NCBI RefSeq assembly: GCF_036898095.1
Contig: NC_090726.1
Coordinates: 36,182,603 to 36,246,602 of the forward strand
Length of the DNA: 64,000 bases
Direction: 5' to 3'
Source: Palaemon carinicauda
Lineage: Eukaryota; Arthropoda; Malacostraca; Decapoda; Palaemonidae
In this document: piece after piece, positions 23,101 to 33,792 of the stretch
Layout of the letters: the number at the start of each line of letters is the position of its first letter
Numbering within the stretch: position 1 is the stretch's first letter
Made by a program: the position numbers and the translations under genes
Notes under the pieces: generated by a model
Database searches by the model: none
The model's input: only the letters and a program-made list of their open reading frames with translations
What the model was told of the DNA's origin: nothing

Positions 23101-24850
23101 TCCGTGAGGAGATGCAGAAGGTCCGGGAACCATTCTGACTCTGCATGATGCCATAGCGGAGCTATGAGGGTCATTTGCAAGTTGTTGCTTGCTCGTATCT
23201 GGTTGAGGACTTTTCTCATCACACAGTAAGGGGGAAACGCGTAAGCGTCCAGGTTTATCCACCGTTGTTGGAAAGCATCTTGCCAAAGAGCTTGGAGATC
23301 CGGGACTGGGGAGCAGTACAACGCGAGCCTGAAATTCAGGGCCGTTGCGAATAGATCCACAGTCGGGGAACTCCACAAAGTTGGCTATCAGATGATTCAA
23401 TGACCACTCGGTGCCAACTATCTGAGTCGCTCTGCTCAGCTTGTCTGCTAGCACATTCCGCTTGCCCGGAATGAAGCGAACTGATAGTCACCGAGTTGTC
23501 CTCTGCCCATCTGAGTATCTCTACTGCAAGATGACACAGCTGCTGCGAAAAGGTACCGCCCTGTTTGCTTAGATAAGCTACTACCATGGTGTTGTCGCTC
23601 ATTAACACCATGGAGTGCCCCACCAGGACCTGGTGGAACTTTTTGAGGGCCAGAAAGGCTGCCCTCATCTACAAGAGATTTATGTGCTGGTACCTTTCTG
23701 ATTCGGACCATTGGCGGAAGATGTAATGGTGCAGCACGCGAGCCCCCCACCCTTTTTTTGATGCATCCGAAAAAAGCATCAATTCCGGGGGAGAAACGAG
23801 AAGATCGACCCCTTTGCAGTGGTTCGGCTCCGCCAGCCACCACCTGAGGTCCGACTGTTCCTCTAGCCCTATGCTGACTAGGTAATCCCGGAAATCAGAG
23901 TGTTGGTTCCACTGGGATTTTAGTCGCCACTAGAGGGATCTCATCCTGAGGCGACTGTTGGGGGCAGTCGGGTCAGGGAAGAGAGGTGACCGAGAAGGCA
24001 AAGCCAATACTGCGCCTGGAGCTCTTCCCGACTGACGAAGACCTGTGCTATCTCCCTCAGTCTCTGGATCCTTTCGTCTGATGGAAACGCTTTGTGCCTT
24101 AGGTTGTCTAATCACATGCCTAGGTATACCAGTTGTTGAGAGGGGAGCAGTTGAGACTTAAGGTTTACCATGATCCCCAGATCCTGGCAAAACCTTAGAA
24201 GCTCGTCTCGGTGGCGGAGAAGGGCCACCTCCGAGTCTGCCAGAATCAGCCAGTCATCCAAGTATTTTAGGAAACGGATGCAGACACTGTGAGCCCAAGA
24301 TGATACTAGGGTGAATACTCTCATGAATACAGTACCTTGGGTGCTGTGGAAAGACCGAAACACAGTACCCTGAACTGATAATGCTTCCGATTGAACATGA
24401 ATCTTAGATACTTCCTGGAAGACGGGTGAATTGGGATCTGGAAGTATGCGTCCTTTAGATCTAGAGTGCACATGAAGTCCTGGGGTCTTGTCGCTTGTCT
24501 GACTGTGTCGGCTGTCTCCATCCTGAAAGGTGTCTGTTCGACAAACCTGTTCAGGGCCGAGAGGTTGATGACTGGTCTCCAGTCTCCAGACGCCTTTTAT
24601 CACAAGAAAGAATCAACTGTAGAAGCCTGGGGACCCGTCGACGACCTCCTGTACAGCGTCCTTCTCCAACACGGACTGGACTTCTGCCCTGAGGGAAAAC
24701 TCCTGTGCGTATCCCTTCGCACAGGAGTTCGATGGAATCGGCACTCGAGTCAGTGGAGGGAGAGAGAGCGTGAATCAGATACGATACCCAGAACGAATTA
24801 CCTCGACCGTCCAGGGTTCGACCCCGTGGTGAAGCCATCTCTGCCAGCGG
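23100..24850 (-). pseudogene. Element C RT, RNase H and methyltransferase remnant
   Basis: Pieces: FMCTLDLKDAYFQIPIHPSS and YQFRVLCFGLSTAP (24470-24340), FLKYLDDWLILADSE (24270-24220), RNase H MSDNTMVVAYLSKQGG (23605-23560), methyltransferase-like TVDLFATALNFRLALYCSPV and DAYAFPPYCVMRK (23360-23200). Interrupted by several frameshifts and a stop. Confidence 0.78.
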
Positions 24851-24889
24851 ATTTGCAGGCATCCCCCCAAAGGGGGAGGATTGCCTGTC

Positions 24890-27800
24890 TTATTAGGACC
24901 AGTCTCGGCCGGATCCCTTCTTACCCTTTCCTCTACGAAAGGACTTTTTGCTGTGAAAGGCCTGCTTTGCACCCTTTTTACCCTGCTGTTTTGGGTCTCC
25001 AGCCCTTTTCAATTGCGGGTTTTGCTGTGCTTTCCGCTGTGGCTGAGAGGGGTAAGGTCTTACTGTTAAGAACTTTTGGATGAAGGAGTCCTGACTGGAC
25101 TTCCTCCACCTCTCTGCCACCCGCTCGACATCCTCGGGATGGAACGAAGAATTGCCCTCGAAAGGAGCATTTCTCAATCTCGCTACTTCGGCCTGAGGGA
25201 GATGTCTATGGAACTTGCCTATGACGGCATCTCTCCTCTTCAGGATAGTGTTGGCCCAAAGGTTCACTACCTGATGGGAGAGGAACTCGATGGCCTGAGT
25301 GCCAGACAATAGGAAAGTCTCCAAAGATTTCCTGGAGGACTCCCGAGAGAGGTCTTTAGACCGCATCAGTTGTCCTAAGGATCCTAACCAGAAATCCAGC
25401 CACGAAGTAGCCTACATGGTGTACTTCGCCACTTTCTCCTGGTTTAGGATTTCAGAGGCCGAAAGGAGATTGGAAGTCCCGTAAGTTTCTCCAAGGGGGT
25501 GGCCTTCGAGAGTGCCTAGATAGAGTGGTCGAGAGGCAGCGTTGGAAGAGATTCCCCGAGGATCTCGTAGTACCTCCTCTGAAACACATACGGAGGAGGT
25601 AGGAGCTTGGAGGATGAGCTGGAGCGGAGAGAGGAGGTGGACCCAGTTGCCTGGGACACTGCCTTCTGTTTGGCACTCTTCAACCTCTTTGACCAGGGCA
25701 AAGCTGCACTGGTCCTATGAGATTTCTGAGTGCCATAGAATTGGTCAAGAACCGTTTCTTTTCCATCTAGAGGGGTTGCCGATGGATCTGGAAGTCCACT
25801 GACGGAAGGGATGCAGGCTAGGACCTGCCAGAAGGCGTGTTCCGATTCCTTCCTCTCATCCTCCGTAAGCTGCTTAGGGCTAGCGGTTGGTGGCAGAGCG
25901 TCGTCCTCGAGATCGCTCTGCCCTTCCACGTCCAAGCTCTCATCCATAGGAGCCCGAAGTGGGTAGAAGTCGTCAACTGGATAGACTGGGGATAGGGAGA
26001 CTGCCGAGGAGGTGCTCGCTTCCGGCTGCCTGGGAGGCAGTGAGGAAGGAAGCCTGGCCAAGGATTTAGGGATGGTGAACAAATCCTTCGGTTCCCTCCC
26101 ACGAGGCCGGAGGTCCTCTGTCCCCAGGGGCCTAGAGGACTCCGTTGGCTTACAGGTGGAATGTAAGTCCGTTGCCATACGGGGTGAGTCACGTCCGGTC
26201 GCAGGTCATGCCTCCCTAAACACTATCTCGACCGGTAAGGGACGGAGGGGAAGGAATCTCCATATGAAGTAACCCTATCCTCCTTGTGGGGCGAAGAACG
26301 AATCCTTTTCCTTTTCCCCTTTGGTCTGGCCTGTGGCGTCTTGAACTGCAGGGGGCTACCCTGAGGTTCATGCCTAATCTCCTCTAGAGGTCTTTTGCGA
26401 GGGGATGACCGTCCCCCCTTGCCAGAAGGACCCGCCTGTGCGGGATCCTCCGAACTCCTTCTAGGATCGGAGGGAGGAGAGGACCCTGGGAAGAGAGGAG
26501 GCGATAAGGGGATCATAGGTGTGTCACCTCAGGACTGGGAGCGGGGAACGACTCCTTTCATGGCTTGGCGCATTACATTGATTAAGGTGCTAAGCCACGG
26601 GGGTCACAGCCTCCTGAGGAACTAAGGGGGAGGTCCTTAGGAAAGAACTGCTCCCTGGGTTTAGGAACCCGGGCAGGTTTCCTAACCCTCTTGTCTGATG
26701 GAGGCTTCCCTACAGGCAAGATCGACACAGGCCTACCCTTAGGGATAGGATCTGGGCTCGGTCGCGCTTGAGAGACTGAATGTGAGGGCCAAGATGGTCA
26801 TGCGCTCTAGCGCCGAACTGTTGGTAGACGGAAGGGTGCTCGTGCGCGCCCCCTTCTCGATTGTGCGCACCTTTTTCGCGCTCGTGGTGCGCATGAGGTC
26901 GTTCGCATTCCTGAGTGCATAAGGTTGTTCACGTGCATGGCGCGCAGTAGGTTGTTCGCGCTTATGGTGCGCAACCGGTTGTTCAAGCGCATGGCGAGCA
27001 ACAAGATGTTCGCGCATATGGCGCGCCCTAAGATGAACCCGCACGCCATGTTCGCCATTTTGTTTGCGCGCCAAGTCGGTCGTGCACGCCAATCCTGTCA
27101 TGCGCGCCAACTTGGTCGTGTGCGCGAGAGTTCTCAGGTTGGTGAGAGAACTCACTGCTACACTCACCCGAAGGTTCACGATAGCTTGTGTTGTGTGAGC
27201 GCGAACAATCAACACAACGAGAGTTTGAAAACTCTCAGTAATAAAAAGAATGACTATGTTCACGAGTACCCGAAAGTTCAGCATGAACTGTGTTGCGCGA
27301 AGCCGAAGGATCAACGCAACAAGAAATCGAAGTTTCTCTGTCACGATACATTGAAGTGTTAGCGCAACTAAGGTTATGAGAGCCCAAGGGTTCAGTGTAA
27401 CTCAGGTTACGAGACCCCGAAAGGTCAACGTAACGAGGAACCGAGGTTCCTCTGTCACGAAATCCCGAAGGATCAACGTGACTGACGGTACAAGAACCCG
27501 GAGGTTCAACGTTACCGTCGTTACGAGAGCCCGAGGGTTCAGCGTAACAGAAACCCGAAGGTTTCAAGTCACGAGAGCCCGAAGGTTCAGCTCGATGGAG
27601 CCTCGAAGGACTCCTGCTGTCATTAGAACCCGCAGGATCACCATGAGGAGAGCCCGAAGGCTCACGATCAGGCCAGCCCAAAGGGTGATCGTCACGAGAC
27701 CCCAAAGGGTTAACGTGAGGAGAACCAGCTGGTTCAAAAAGACGTTTCCTCAGAGCCCGAAGAGAACGTCCAGGGTGGAGAGGGATTACCCACCCCTCCA

Positions 27801-28680
27801 CTCTACGAACCTCCGGAGAGGAACGTTCAACAGACTCCGCCCGAGGGGGAGACTGATTAAGGTCTACAGATAATTCCTCCGCAGGGGAGGAGAGTTCACC
27901 CGAAGGAGAACTACGCTTATAACAAGGTTCTCTTCCCACCCCTGGAGGAGAACCTAAAGAGTAAAGAGATTGCCGATGTACAGAGGCAATCTTCTCTCGC
28001 GAACGAGATATGTTCCCCCGAAGGGGAAGCTCACCTTGGAGAGAGCCCAGCCACCGCCCCTGGTGGGTTAGCTAACCTCTCGGCGTCGCAACCAGACTCT
28101 CGGCCTGACCGACGGGCAACAGCGCCTGCGCCCAGAAGAGGAGGATCAACCTCAGCAGAGGAAGATGACCGCCTTCTCTCAGCTTCCCTTCAGAGGAGTT
28201 AACTTCCTTCGTAGGGGGACCATCGACGCCCAGCGATGGCCACAAAGACACAAGGTCTAGAAAAGAACAGGCGCTCCCTGGGGGAAGAGAAGGAGCAGAC
28301 TCACTGGGGGAGCCGCCACCTTCGGCTATCCCACAGGGTTGACCTAGAGTCACAAGCCCTGTGCTACTGCTCGACCTCGCCCCGGAAGGGCCTGGTTGAG
28401 GATTAGCTTCGGGCAGAGATTTGGGTGTAGAGGAAGCAGAAACCCGCGATTTCTTTGATTCCAAGGAAGACCCCGAAAGCGAAAAATCGCATTTAGACTT
28501 CTTCTTCTTACGTGCAAACCTCTCCCACTGGGAGGCAGGCCACTCCCTACACTCGGAACAGGTGTTGTCCCGCGAACACCGAGTTCCCCGGCAAGCCGGG
28601 CATAAAGGGTGTGGGTCTGTCTACACGGACGACATGAAGGTCCCGCAGCGGCGGCCTTCAATCCCTGGACATGTCCGCAT
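24890..28680 (-). pseudogene. Element C gag remnant
   Basis: Begins MRTCPGIEGRRCGTF at 28680 but meets a TAG 19 codons on; then the cysteine-rich domain with DPHPLCPACRGTRC and CSECREWPASQWERF. The middle (26900-27900) holds many degenerate repeats of EPSGSRN type; the C-terminal helical part (25366-24893) resembles D (LSGTQAIEFLSHQVVNLWAN). Frames change several times. Confidence 0.75.
26950..27720. repeat. Degenerate short repeats in element C gag
   Basis: Recurring CGAAGGTTCAnCGTAAC-type units, roughly 30-45 bp apart, coding for PSGSR-type motifs on the minus strand. The same repeat class recurs at 39420-39960 in element E. Confidence 0.7.
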
Positions 28681-29358
28681 AGCGGGACAATAACCAAACA
28701 CATACTGATACACACAAAAGAAAAAGTTAAAAGTAATAAAGTCAAGGTAGTTTGTTTAACGGGAGAGAGAGACGGCACTCTACCGAGCCAAAAGCAAAAG
28801 AGGTTTCTCAACCGACAGGTGTGAGTGAGCAGGGTAGCTAGTCTACCCCAACCCCCTCCCGCTAACTAGCGGATGGGGTAATTATCCCTCACTAAAATTG
28901 TCTTGGCTGGTTTTCAGCGTTGCCGAAAGTAATACCCTATAAATAGCGAAGTTTTGTATTTGAGTCGGAACAAGCGTGTTATATGCGTACTTGTCTTCAG
29001 CTGAACCAAAAGTGAGCAATTCTAACCTGAAAAGGGGGTGGTTGCTTGACCACACCCTTCACCAGTTAGTTAAGCACTCGTTAACAATTTCTAACAACCA
29101 TCTCCAGCTCCCATTAAATCAATCTTCCTATCTAAAGGAAGCAAGTTTGTATGTTGGGTAATAAGAAATAAGAGAATTGAATCTGGTAACCATAAACATT
29201 AATGTCTACGGTGGATGAATGAGAAATTAAAATTACTTGGATTACTTCACCGATAAGCTAATTATATCAACAACTAGTAAATTAAGTGACTGGGCATGAC
29301 TATATAGAAACACAGTCACTGCCTTAGATTACCAATGGAAAACTATAGATATACTTAC

Positions 29359-29464
29359 AGTGGTTTCTCTCATATGTTCAACAGTTGGTGTAAGAGCTCC
29401 ATTCATTATCTTGTGAAGCCCACAAAAGAAACTCTCAGCGGCAGCATCCTTACTAATATTTTCC
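29359..29464 (-). CDS. MRPS30: MRPS30 exon 2
   Basis: Thirty-five codons (residues 154-188) between a TTTCCTTTTTAG acceptor and an ACT|GTAAGT donor. The single leading G completes the AG left by exon 1 (Arg, AGG), and the exon ends in phase 0. It encodes ENISKDAAAESFFCGLHKI and on to EHMRETT, fitting the helical stretch that precedes the RPRV-type strand of the family. The exon survives as a ~0.1-kb island in the 0.7 kb between retrotransposon C and the start of element E/D. Intron 1 to its right is 16.6 kb, intron 2 to its left 15.9 kb. It is too short to be recognised alone; phase continuity with exons 1 and 3 carries the call. Confidence 0.8.
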
Positions 29465-29688
29465 CTAAAAAGGAAAGGAATAGATAAAGGGCCAGTTAAA
29501 AATAAGAAATAAAATATTAAATATTCTATCACAGTACTAACAATAATTCATACACAAAGCATATATCTAACAAAATTAACTTAAAAACCTCCCCTCTGAT
29601 AAGAACATTACATGCAAAGGACAATGACAGCTAACAACCTAATTAAAAAGGTTGTGCAATTTTCAAATTACTTTAGATATTGGAAAAT

Positions 29689-29708
29689 ATAACAAATTTG
29701 TAAGTAAT
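29689..29708 (-). mobile_element. Element E left-end fragment
   Basis: ATAACAAATTTGTAAGTAAT is the exact outer end of element E as predicted by E's own internal complementary region near 37941-37953. It is cut off from the rest of E by insertion of D. Confidence 0.9.
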
Positions 29709-29959
29709 ATGACAAATTCGAAGATAATTTGTATTTTTCCTAACCATACAAACCTTAGCTATTTACAAAGGGTTTACTTTTAGCGCAGCTGAAATGACGA
29801 GCCAATAGTTTTTAACGAGGGTTAATTACCCCCGCGCTAGTTAGCGGGGGGTGGGGAAGGGTAGCTTGCTACCCCTCCCCCCTCCACACACCGGTGACTT
29901 GCTTCACTTCACTTAGAGGTAGGACTTGACTTGGGGGTCAGGGATGGCGGGCACATATG

Positions 29960-30064
29960 TGTAAATAGCTAAGGTTTGTATGGTTAGGAAAAATACAAAT
30001 TATCTTCGAATTTGTCATTTGTTCCGTAACCGAAATACAAACCACGCTATTTACAAAGGGTGAC
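29960..30064. repeat. Element D internal complementary region
   Basis: Contains ATTTGTCAT|TTGTTCCG, the complement of the joined outer ends CGGAACAA and ATGACAAAT, with extended matches on both sides. It fixes the element's boundaries at single-base resolution. Confidence 0.9.
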
Positions 30065-30535
30065 TTACCCCTTAGGAAGGGTGGAAAGTCCCCAGCCTTA
30101 CTGACTTCGGCTTGCCCGGGGGCTCGATCCCTTAGTGAGCAGCACTAGAGAGAGGGAGCCCCTGTACCTCACAGGTTCCTAGCATCGCTAGGAACGAGTG
30201 GCCTACATAAGTAGTGTGAGGAGGAGAGTGTGACTCGTCCTATGAAGTTGACCTTGAGACCTTCAGATAGGAATTCTAGGATAGGACGTTCCCCATACCA
30301 CCTCGTCAGGGTATGGGAGACGCAACAGTATTAAGCTTAATACTAGGAGCACAAAGAAGCATGGGTTACCTGCAGAGGTCGAGGTCAGCTATGCGAGGAC
30401 CAGGATGCTGCTTCCCCAAGAGAGGGGAGAATGAAGAAAGAAGTAAGGGTCAGACATACTCTTTCATTCACACAGACTAAGACCGGGTAACAACGCCCTC
30501 AACCTACTGCTACTTGTCCAAAAAGGAGCCTGAGG

Positions 30536-33460
30536 TTAGACCAGCTGTTGTGCAGCCACCACAGGGCCGATAGAGAACGTATCGAGGCTCCTGTGGGTCA
30601 CGTCTTGCAGGTAGTGGGCTGTGAAGGTCGTTTGACGCTTCCAGACCCCCGCTTGAAGTACCTGCGTCACAGAGAAGTTTCTCTTGAAGGCCAGGGATGT
30701 AGCAATACCCCTGACATCGTGGGCCCGAGGGCGACGTGACGGAGGAGGGTCAGGATTCAGGGCATGGTGGATAACCCTTCGAATCCAAGCAGAGATGGTG
30801 TTCCTTGTGACCCTCCTCTTTGTCCTGCCTGTGCTCACAAACAAAGCTCGCACATGAGGACGGACTGCAGCCGTTCTCTTCAAGTAGTACCTCAGACACC
30901 TCACTGGGCATAGTAGCAGCTGGTCTGGGTCGTTTGTTACAGAACGGAGACTCGCGATCCTGAAAGAGTCGAACCGAGGATCCGGCACTCCAGGATTCTG
31001 AGTCTTGGCCACAAACTCAGGGACGAACCTGAACGTTACCTCCCCCCATCCCCTTGAATGGGCGATGTCGTACGAGAGACCATGAAGTTCACTAACTCGC
31101 TTGGCCGAGGCCAAGGCGAGTAGGAAAGCCGTCTTCCAAGACAGGTGGCGATCGGAGGCCTGGCGTAATGGCTCGAAGGGAGGTCTCTTGAGAGACCTGA
31201 GAACTCGAACCACGTTCCAAGGAGGGGGTCTCACTTCCGACTGGGGGCAGGTAAGCTCATAGCTACGTATGAGTAAAGAGAGTTCTAGCGATGAAGAAAT
31301 ATCCACGCCCTTCAATCTGAAGGCCAAGCTTAAGGCTGAGCGATAGCCTTTCACTGCCGAGACAGAAAGGCGCATTTCTTCTCGCAGATACACAAGGAAG
31401 TCCGCTATTGCTGGAATAGTGGCATCGAGTGGAGAGATACCCCTTCCACGACACCAACCACAAAAGACTCTCCACTTCGCTTGGTAGACTCCCTCAGAGG
31501 ACCTTCGCAGGTGCCGAGACATTCTCTCCGCAACCTGTTGCGAAAAGCCTCTCTCCGCGAGGAGACGCTGGATAGTCTCCAGGCGTGAAGTCGAAGCGAG
31601 GCTACGGCCCTGTGAGGGACACCGGAGTGGGGTTGTCTGAGAAGCTCGTGTCGTGGAGGAAGCTCCCTTGGGAGTTCCGTCAGGAGTTGCAGAAGGTCCG
31701 GAAACCATTCCGCGTGATGCCATAGCGGAGCTACTAGAGTCATGGAACAGTTGACCGATAGTCTGGTCCTGTTGAGCACCCTTCTCATCAGACAGAATGG
31801 TGGGAAGGCATACACGTCGATGTTGTCCCACCGTTGCTGGAAAGCATCTTGCCAGAGTGCCTTGGGGTCCGGGACTGGTGAGCAGTACAGGGGCAGCTTG
31901 AAGTTCAAGGCTGTCGCGAACAAGTCCACCGTCGGGGAACCCCACAAAGTCAGGACTTTGTTGGCTATCTGAGGATCCAAAGACCACTCGGTACTCACTA
32001 TCTGCGAAGCCCTGCTCAGACTGTCGGCGAGCACATTCCTCTTGCCAGGAATGAAGCGAGCTGATAGTGTTATCGAGTGGGTTTCGGTCCACCTCAGAGT
32101 CTCTACTGCAAGATGGGATAGCTGTTGCGAAAAAGTGCCTCCCTGCTTGTTGATATAAGCCACTACCGTGGTGTTGTCGCTCATCACCACCACGGAGTGA
32201 CCCGCCAGGAACCGTTGGAACTGTTGAAGGGCCAGAAAGACGGCCTTCAATTCTAGCAGGTTGATGTGTAGGCACTTTTCTGATTCTGACCAAAGGCCTG
32301 AGGCCCTCTGGTTCAGAACGTGCGCCCCCCACCCTTCTTTTGACGCGTCCGAAAACAGAGTCAATTCCGGGGGAAGGACGAGAAGACTCACTCCCTTTCG
32401 CAGGTTCTCGTCGGCCAGCCACCACCGCAAGTCCGTCTGTTCCAGAGACCCCATTGGGATCAGAGTGTCCGGGGAATCGGATCCTTGATTCCACCGGGAC
32501 TTGAGCCGCCATTGAAGGGATCTCATCCTGAGGCGGCTGTTTGGAACCAGACGGGCCAGGGAGGATAGGTGGCCCAAGAGACGCAACCACGATTGGGCGG
32601 GGAGTTCTTTTCGCCTGAGGAAAGGTTCCGCCACCCTCCTCAGCCTTGCTATCCGGTCGTCTGATGGAAAGGCTTTGTGGAGATTGGTGTCTATTAGCAT
32701 GCCTAGATAAACCAGTCGCTGGGACGGCTGCAGAGAGGACTTCTCGAGGTTTACCACGATCCCCAGATCCTGGCAAAGATCTAGAAGCCTGTCTCGGTGT
32801 CGAAGAAGGGTCGACTCCGAGTCTGCTAGGATCAGCCAATCGTCTAGGTAACGAAGGAGACGAATGCCGTTCCTGTGCGCCCAAGTCGAAATCAGGGTGA
32901 ACACTCTGGTGAACACCTGAGGAGCTGTGGAGAGACCGAAACACAGCACCTTGAACTGGTAGATCTTGTTGTCTAGGCAGAATCTCAGGTACTTCCTGGA
33001 AGACGGATGGATTGGGATCTGGAAGTACGCATCCTTTAGATCCAGTGTACACATGAAGTCTTGTGGTCTCACCGCAAGTCTGACTGTGTCTGCTGTCTCC
33101 ATGCTGAACCGGGTTTGTTTGACAAACCTGTTCAGAGCCGAGAGATCGATGACGGGTCTCCAGTCTCCAGTAGCCTTCTTTACAAGAAAGAGTCGACTGA
33201 AGAAGCCTGGAGAGCCGTCCACGACCTCCTGGAGAGCACCCTTCTCGAACATGGTCTTGACTTCGGCCTGAAGGGCCAGCCCCTTTGCCGATCCCATGGC
33301 ATAGGAGCTCAACGACACTGGATTCGCTGTCAGGGGAGGTTGAGATGACGTGAACGGGACGCGATAACCTTGGCCGATCACCGAGATCGTCCAAGCATCG
33401 GCCCCGAGATGTTGCCACCTGCGGACGCAACGCTGAAGGCATCCCCCCACAGGTGGACAC
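30536..33460 (-). CDS. Element D tyrosine recombinase frame
   Basis: 974-codon frame; the last ~370 codons encode the recombinase that would integrate the circular DNA copy. From TSRLETIQRLLAERGFSQQ (SAM-like N-domain) and VKGYRSALSLAFRLKGVD to the catalytic domain: LASAKRVSELHGLS (Arg), RAHDVRGIATSLAF (His914, Arg917), GVW (Trp940), FTAHYLQDV (Tyr950). All five positions are present. The first ~600 codons overlap RT in another frame and resemble nothing known; the true start is likely well inside the frame. Confidence 0.85.
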   Translation of the reverse strand: MSTCGGMPSALRPQVATSRGRCLDDLGDRPRLSRPVHVISTSPDSESSVVELLCHGIGKGAGPSGRSQDHVREGCSPGGRGRLSRLLQSTLSCKEGYWRLETRHRSLGSEQVCQTNPVQHGDSRHSQTCGETTRLHVYTGSKGCVLPDPNPSVFQEVPEILPRQQDLPVQGAVFRSLHSSSGVHQSVHPDFDLGAQERHSSPSLPRRLADPSRLGVDPSSTPRQASRSLPGSGDRGKPREVLSAAVPATGLSRHANRHQSPQSLSIRRPDSKAEEGGGTFPQAKRTPRPIVVASLGPPILPGPSGSKQPPQDEIPSMAAQVPVESRIRFPGHSDPNGVSGTDGLAVVAGRREPAKGSESSRPSPGIDSVFGRVKRRVGGARSEPEGLRPLVRIRKVPTHQPARIEGRLSGPSTVPTVPGGSLRGGDERQHHGSGLYQQAGRHFFATAIPSCSRDSEVDRNPLDNTISSLHSWQEECARRQSEQGFADSEYRVVFGSSDSQQSPDFVGFPDGGLVRDSLELQAAPVLLTSPGPQGTLARCFPATVGQHRRVCLPTILSDEKGAQQDQTIGQLFHDSSSSAMASRGMVSGPSATPDGTPKGASSTTRASQTTPLRCPSQGRSLASTSRLETIQRLLAERGFSQQVAERMSRHLRRSSEGVYQAKWRVFCGWCRGRGISPLDATIPAIADFLVYLREEMRLSVSAVKGYRSALSLAFRLKGVDISSSLELSLLIRSYELTCPQSEVRPPPWNVVRVLRSLKRPPFEPLRQASDRHLSWKTAFLLALASAKRVSELHGLSYDIAHSRGWGEVTFRFVPEFVAKTQNPGVPDPRFDSFRIASLRSVTNDPDQLLLCPVRCLRYYLKRTAAVRPHVRALFVSTGRTKRRVTRNTISAWIRRVIHHALNPDPPPSRRPRAHDVRGIATSLAFKRNFSVTQVLQAGVWKRQTTFTAHYLQDVTHRSLDTFSIGPVVAAQQLV

Positions 33461-33792
33461 GCAGGGGGACTGCCACCCCTAGGGCTTGCGGCCGCGGCCG
33501 CCACCCCTAGAAGTCTTGCCTCCCCTGGAGGACTTACCACCCCTCTTGACCTTGGCTGGAAAGGGCTGGGGCTTAGACACCACTTTCTTAGCTGCCGGTG
33601 CCTGTTTTGGAGCCTTACGAGGCTGTTGCTGCTGTTGTGGCGGGGCTGGAGGCTTATAGGGCCGAGTTGTAAGGGCCCTGTGGAGGAGGGAGTCCGTGCT
33701 GGATTTCCTCCACCTCTCAGCCGTTCGCTCCAAGTCTTGAGGCTCAAACAGGCTCTCCCCCAGGAGGGAGGCATGTCGGAGCCTACACACAT
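31405..33792 (-). CDS. Element D reverse transcriptase/RNase H/methyltransferase
   Basis: 795-codon frame, intact. RT: SRLFLVKKATGDWRPVIDLS, FMCTLDLKDAYFQIPIHPSS, FKVLCFGLSTAPQVF, RYLDDWLILADSE (YLDD at residues 315-318, bases 32839-32850). RNase H: LFSDASKEGWGAHV, LELKAVFLALQ, VMSDNTTVVAYINKQGG, VLADSLSR, all acidic residues present. C-terminal domain: TVDLFATALNFKLPLYCSPV, DVYAFPPF, TLVAPLWHHAEWFPDL, the position and pattern of the Dam-like methyltransferase of DIRS1 elements. The N-terminal ~100 residues overlap gag; translation start is unclear. Confidence 0.88.
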   Translation of the reverse strand: MCVGSDMPPSWGRACLSLKTWSERLRGGGNPARTPSSTGPLQLGPISLQPRHNSSNSLVRLQNRHRQLRKWCLSPSPFQPRSRGVVSPPGEARLLGVAAAAASPRGGSPPACPPVGGCLQRCVRRWQHLGADAWTISVIGQGYRVPFTSSQPPLTANPVSLSSYAMGSAKGLALQAEVKTMFEKGALQEVVDGSPGFFSRLFLVKKATGDWRPVIDLSALNRFVKQTRFSMETADTVRLAVRPQDFMCTLDLKDAYFQIPIHPSSRKYLRFCLDNKIYQFKVLCFGLSTAPQVFTRVFTLISTWAHRNGIRLLRYLDDWLILADSESTLLRHRDRLLDLCQDLGIVVNLEKSSLQPSQRLVYLGMLIDTNLHKAFPSDDRIARLRRVAEPFLRRKELPAQSWLRLLGHLSSLARLVPNSRLRMRSLQWRLKSRWNQGSDSPDTLIPMGSLEQTDLRWWLADENLRKGVSLLVLPPELTLFSDASKEGWGAHVLNQRASGLWSESEKCLHINLLELKAVFLALQQFQRFLAGHSVVVMSDNTTVVAYINKQGGTFSQQLSHLAVETLRWTETHSITLSARFIPGKRNVLADSLSRASQIVSTEWSLDPQIANKVLTLWGSPTVDLFATALNFKLPLYCSPVPDPKALWQDAFQQRWDNIDVYAFPPFCLMRRVLNRTRLSVNCSMTLVAPLWHHAEWFPDLLQLLTELPRELPPRHELLRQPHSGVPHRAVASLRLHAWRLSSVSSRREAFRNRLRRECLGTCEGPLRESTKRSGESFVVGVVEGVSLHSMPLFQQ

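Larger units (their letters stand above)
21184..28973 (-). mobile_element. DIRS1-like retrotransposon C, decayed
   Basis: 7.8-kb copy of the second family (C, D, E). Starts ATAAC and ends GGAACAA, like D. Inverted terminal repeats at about 21184-21400 and 28780-28973; internal complementary region at 21431-21530. Coding regions for gag, RT/RNase H and recombinase are all recognisable in the same order as D but are broken by many stops and shifts. Lies in MRPS30 intron 2, sense orientation; exon 2 begins 386 bp to its right. Confidence 0.88.
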
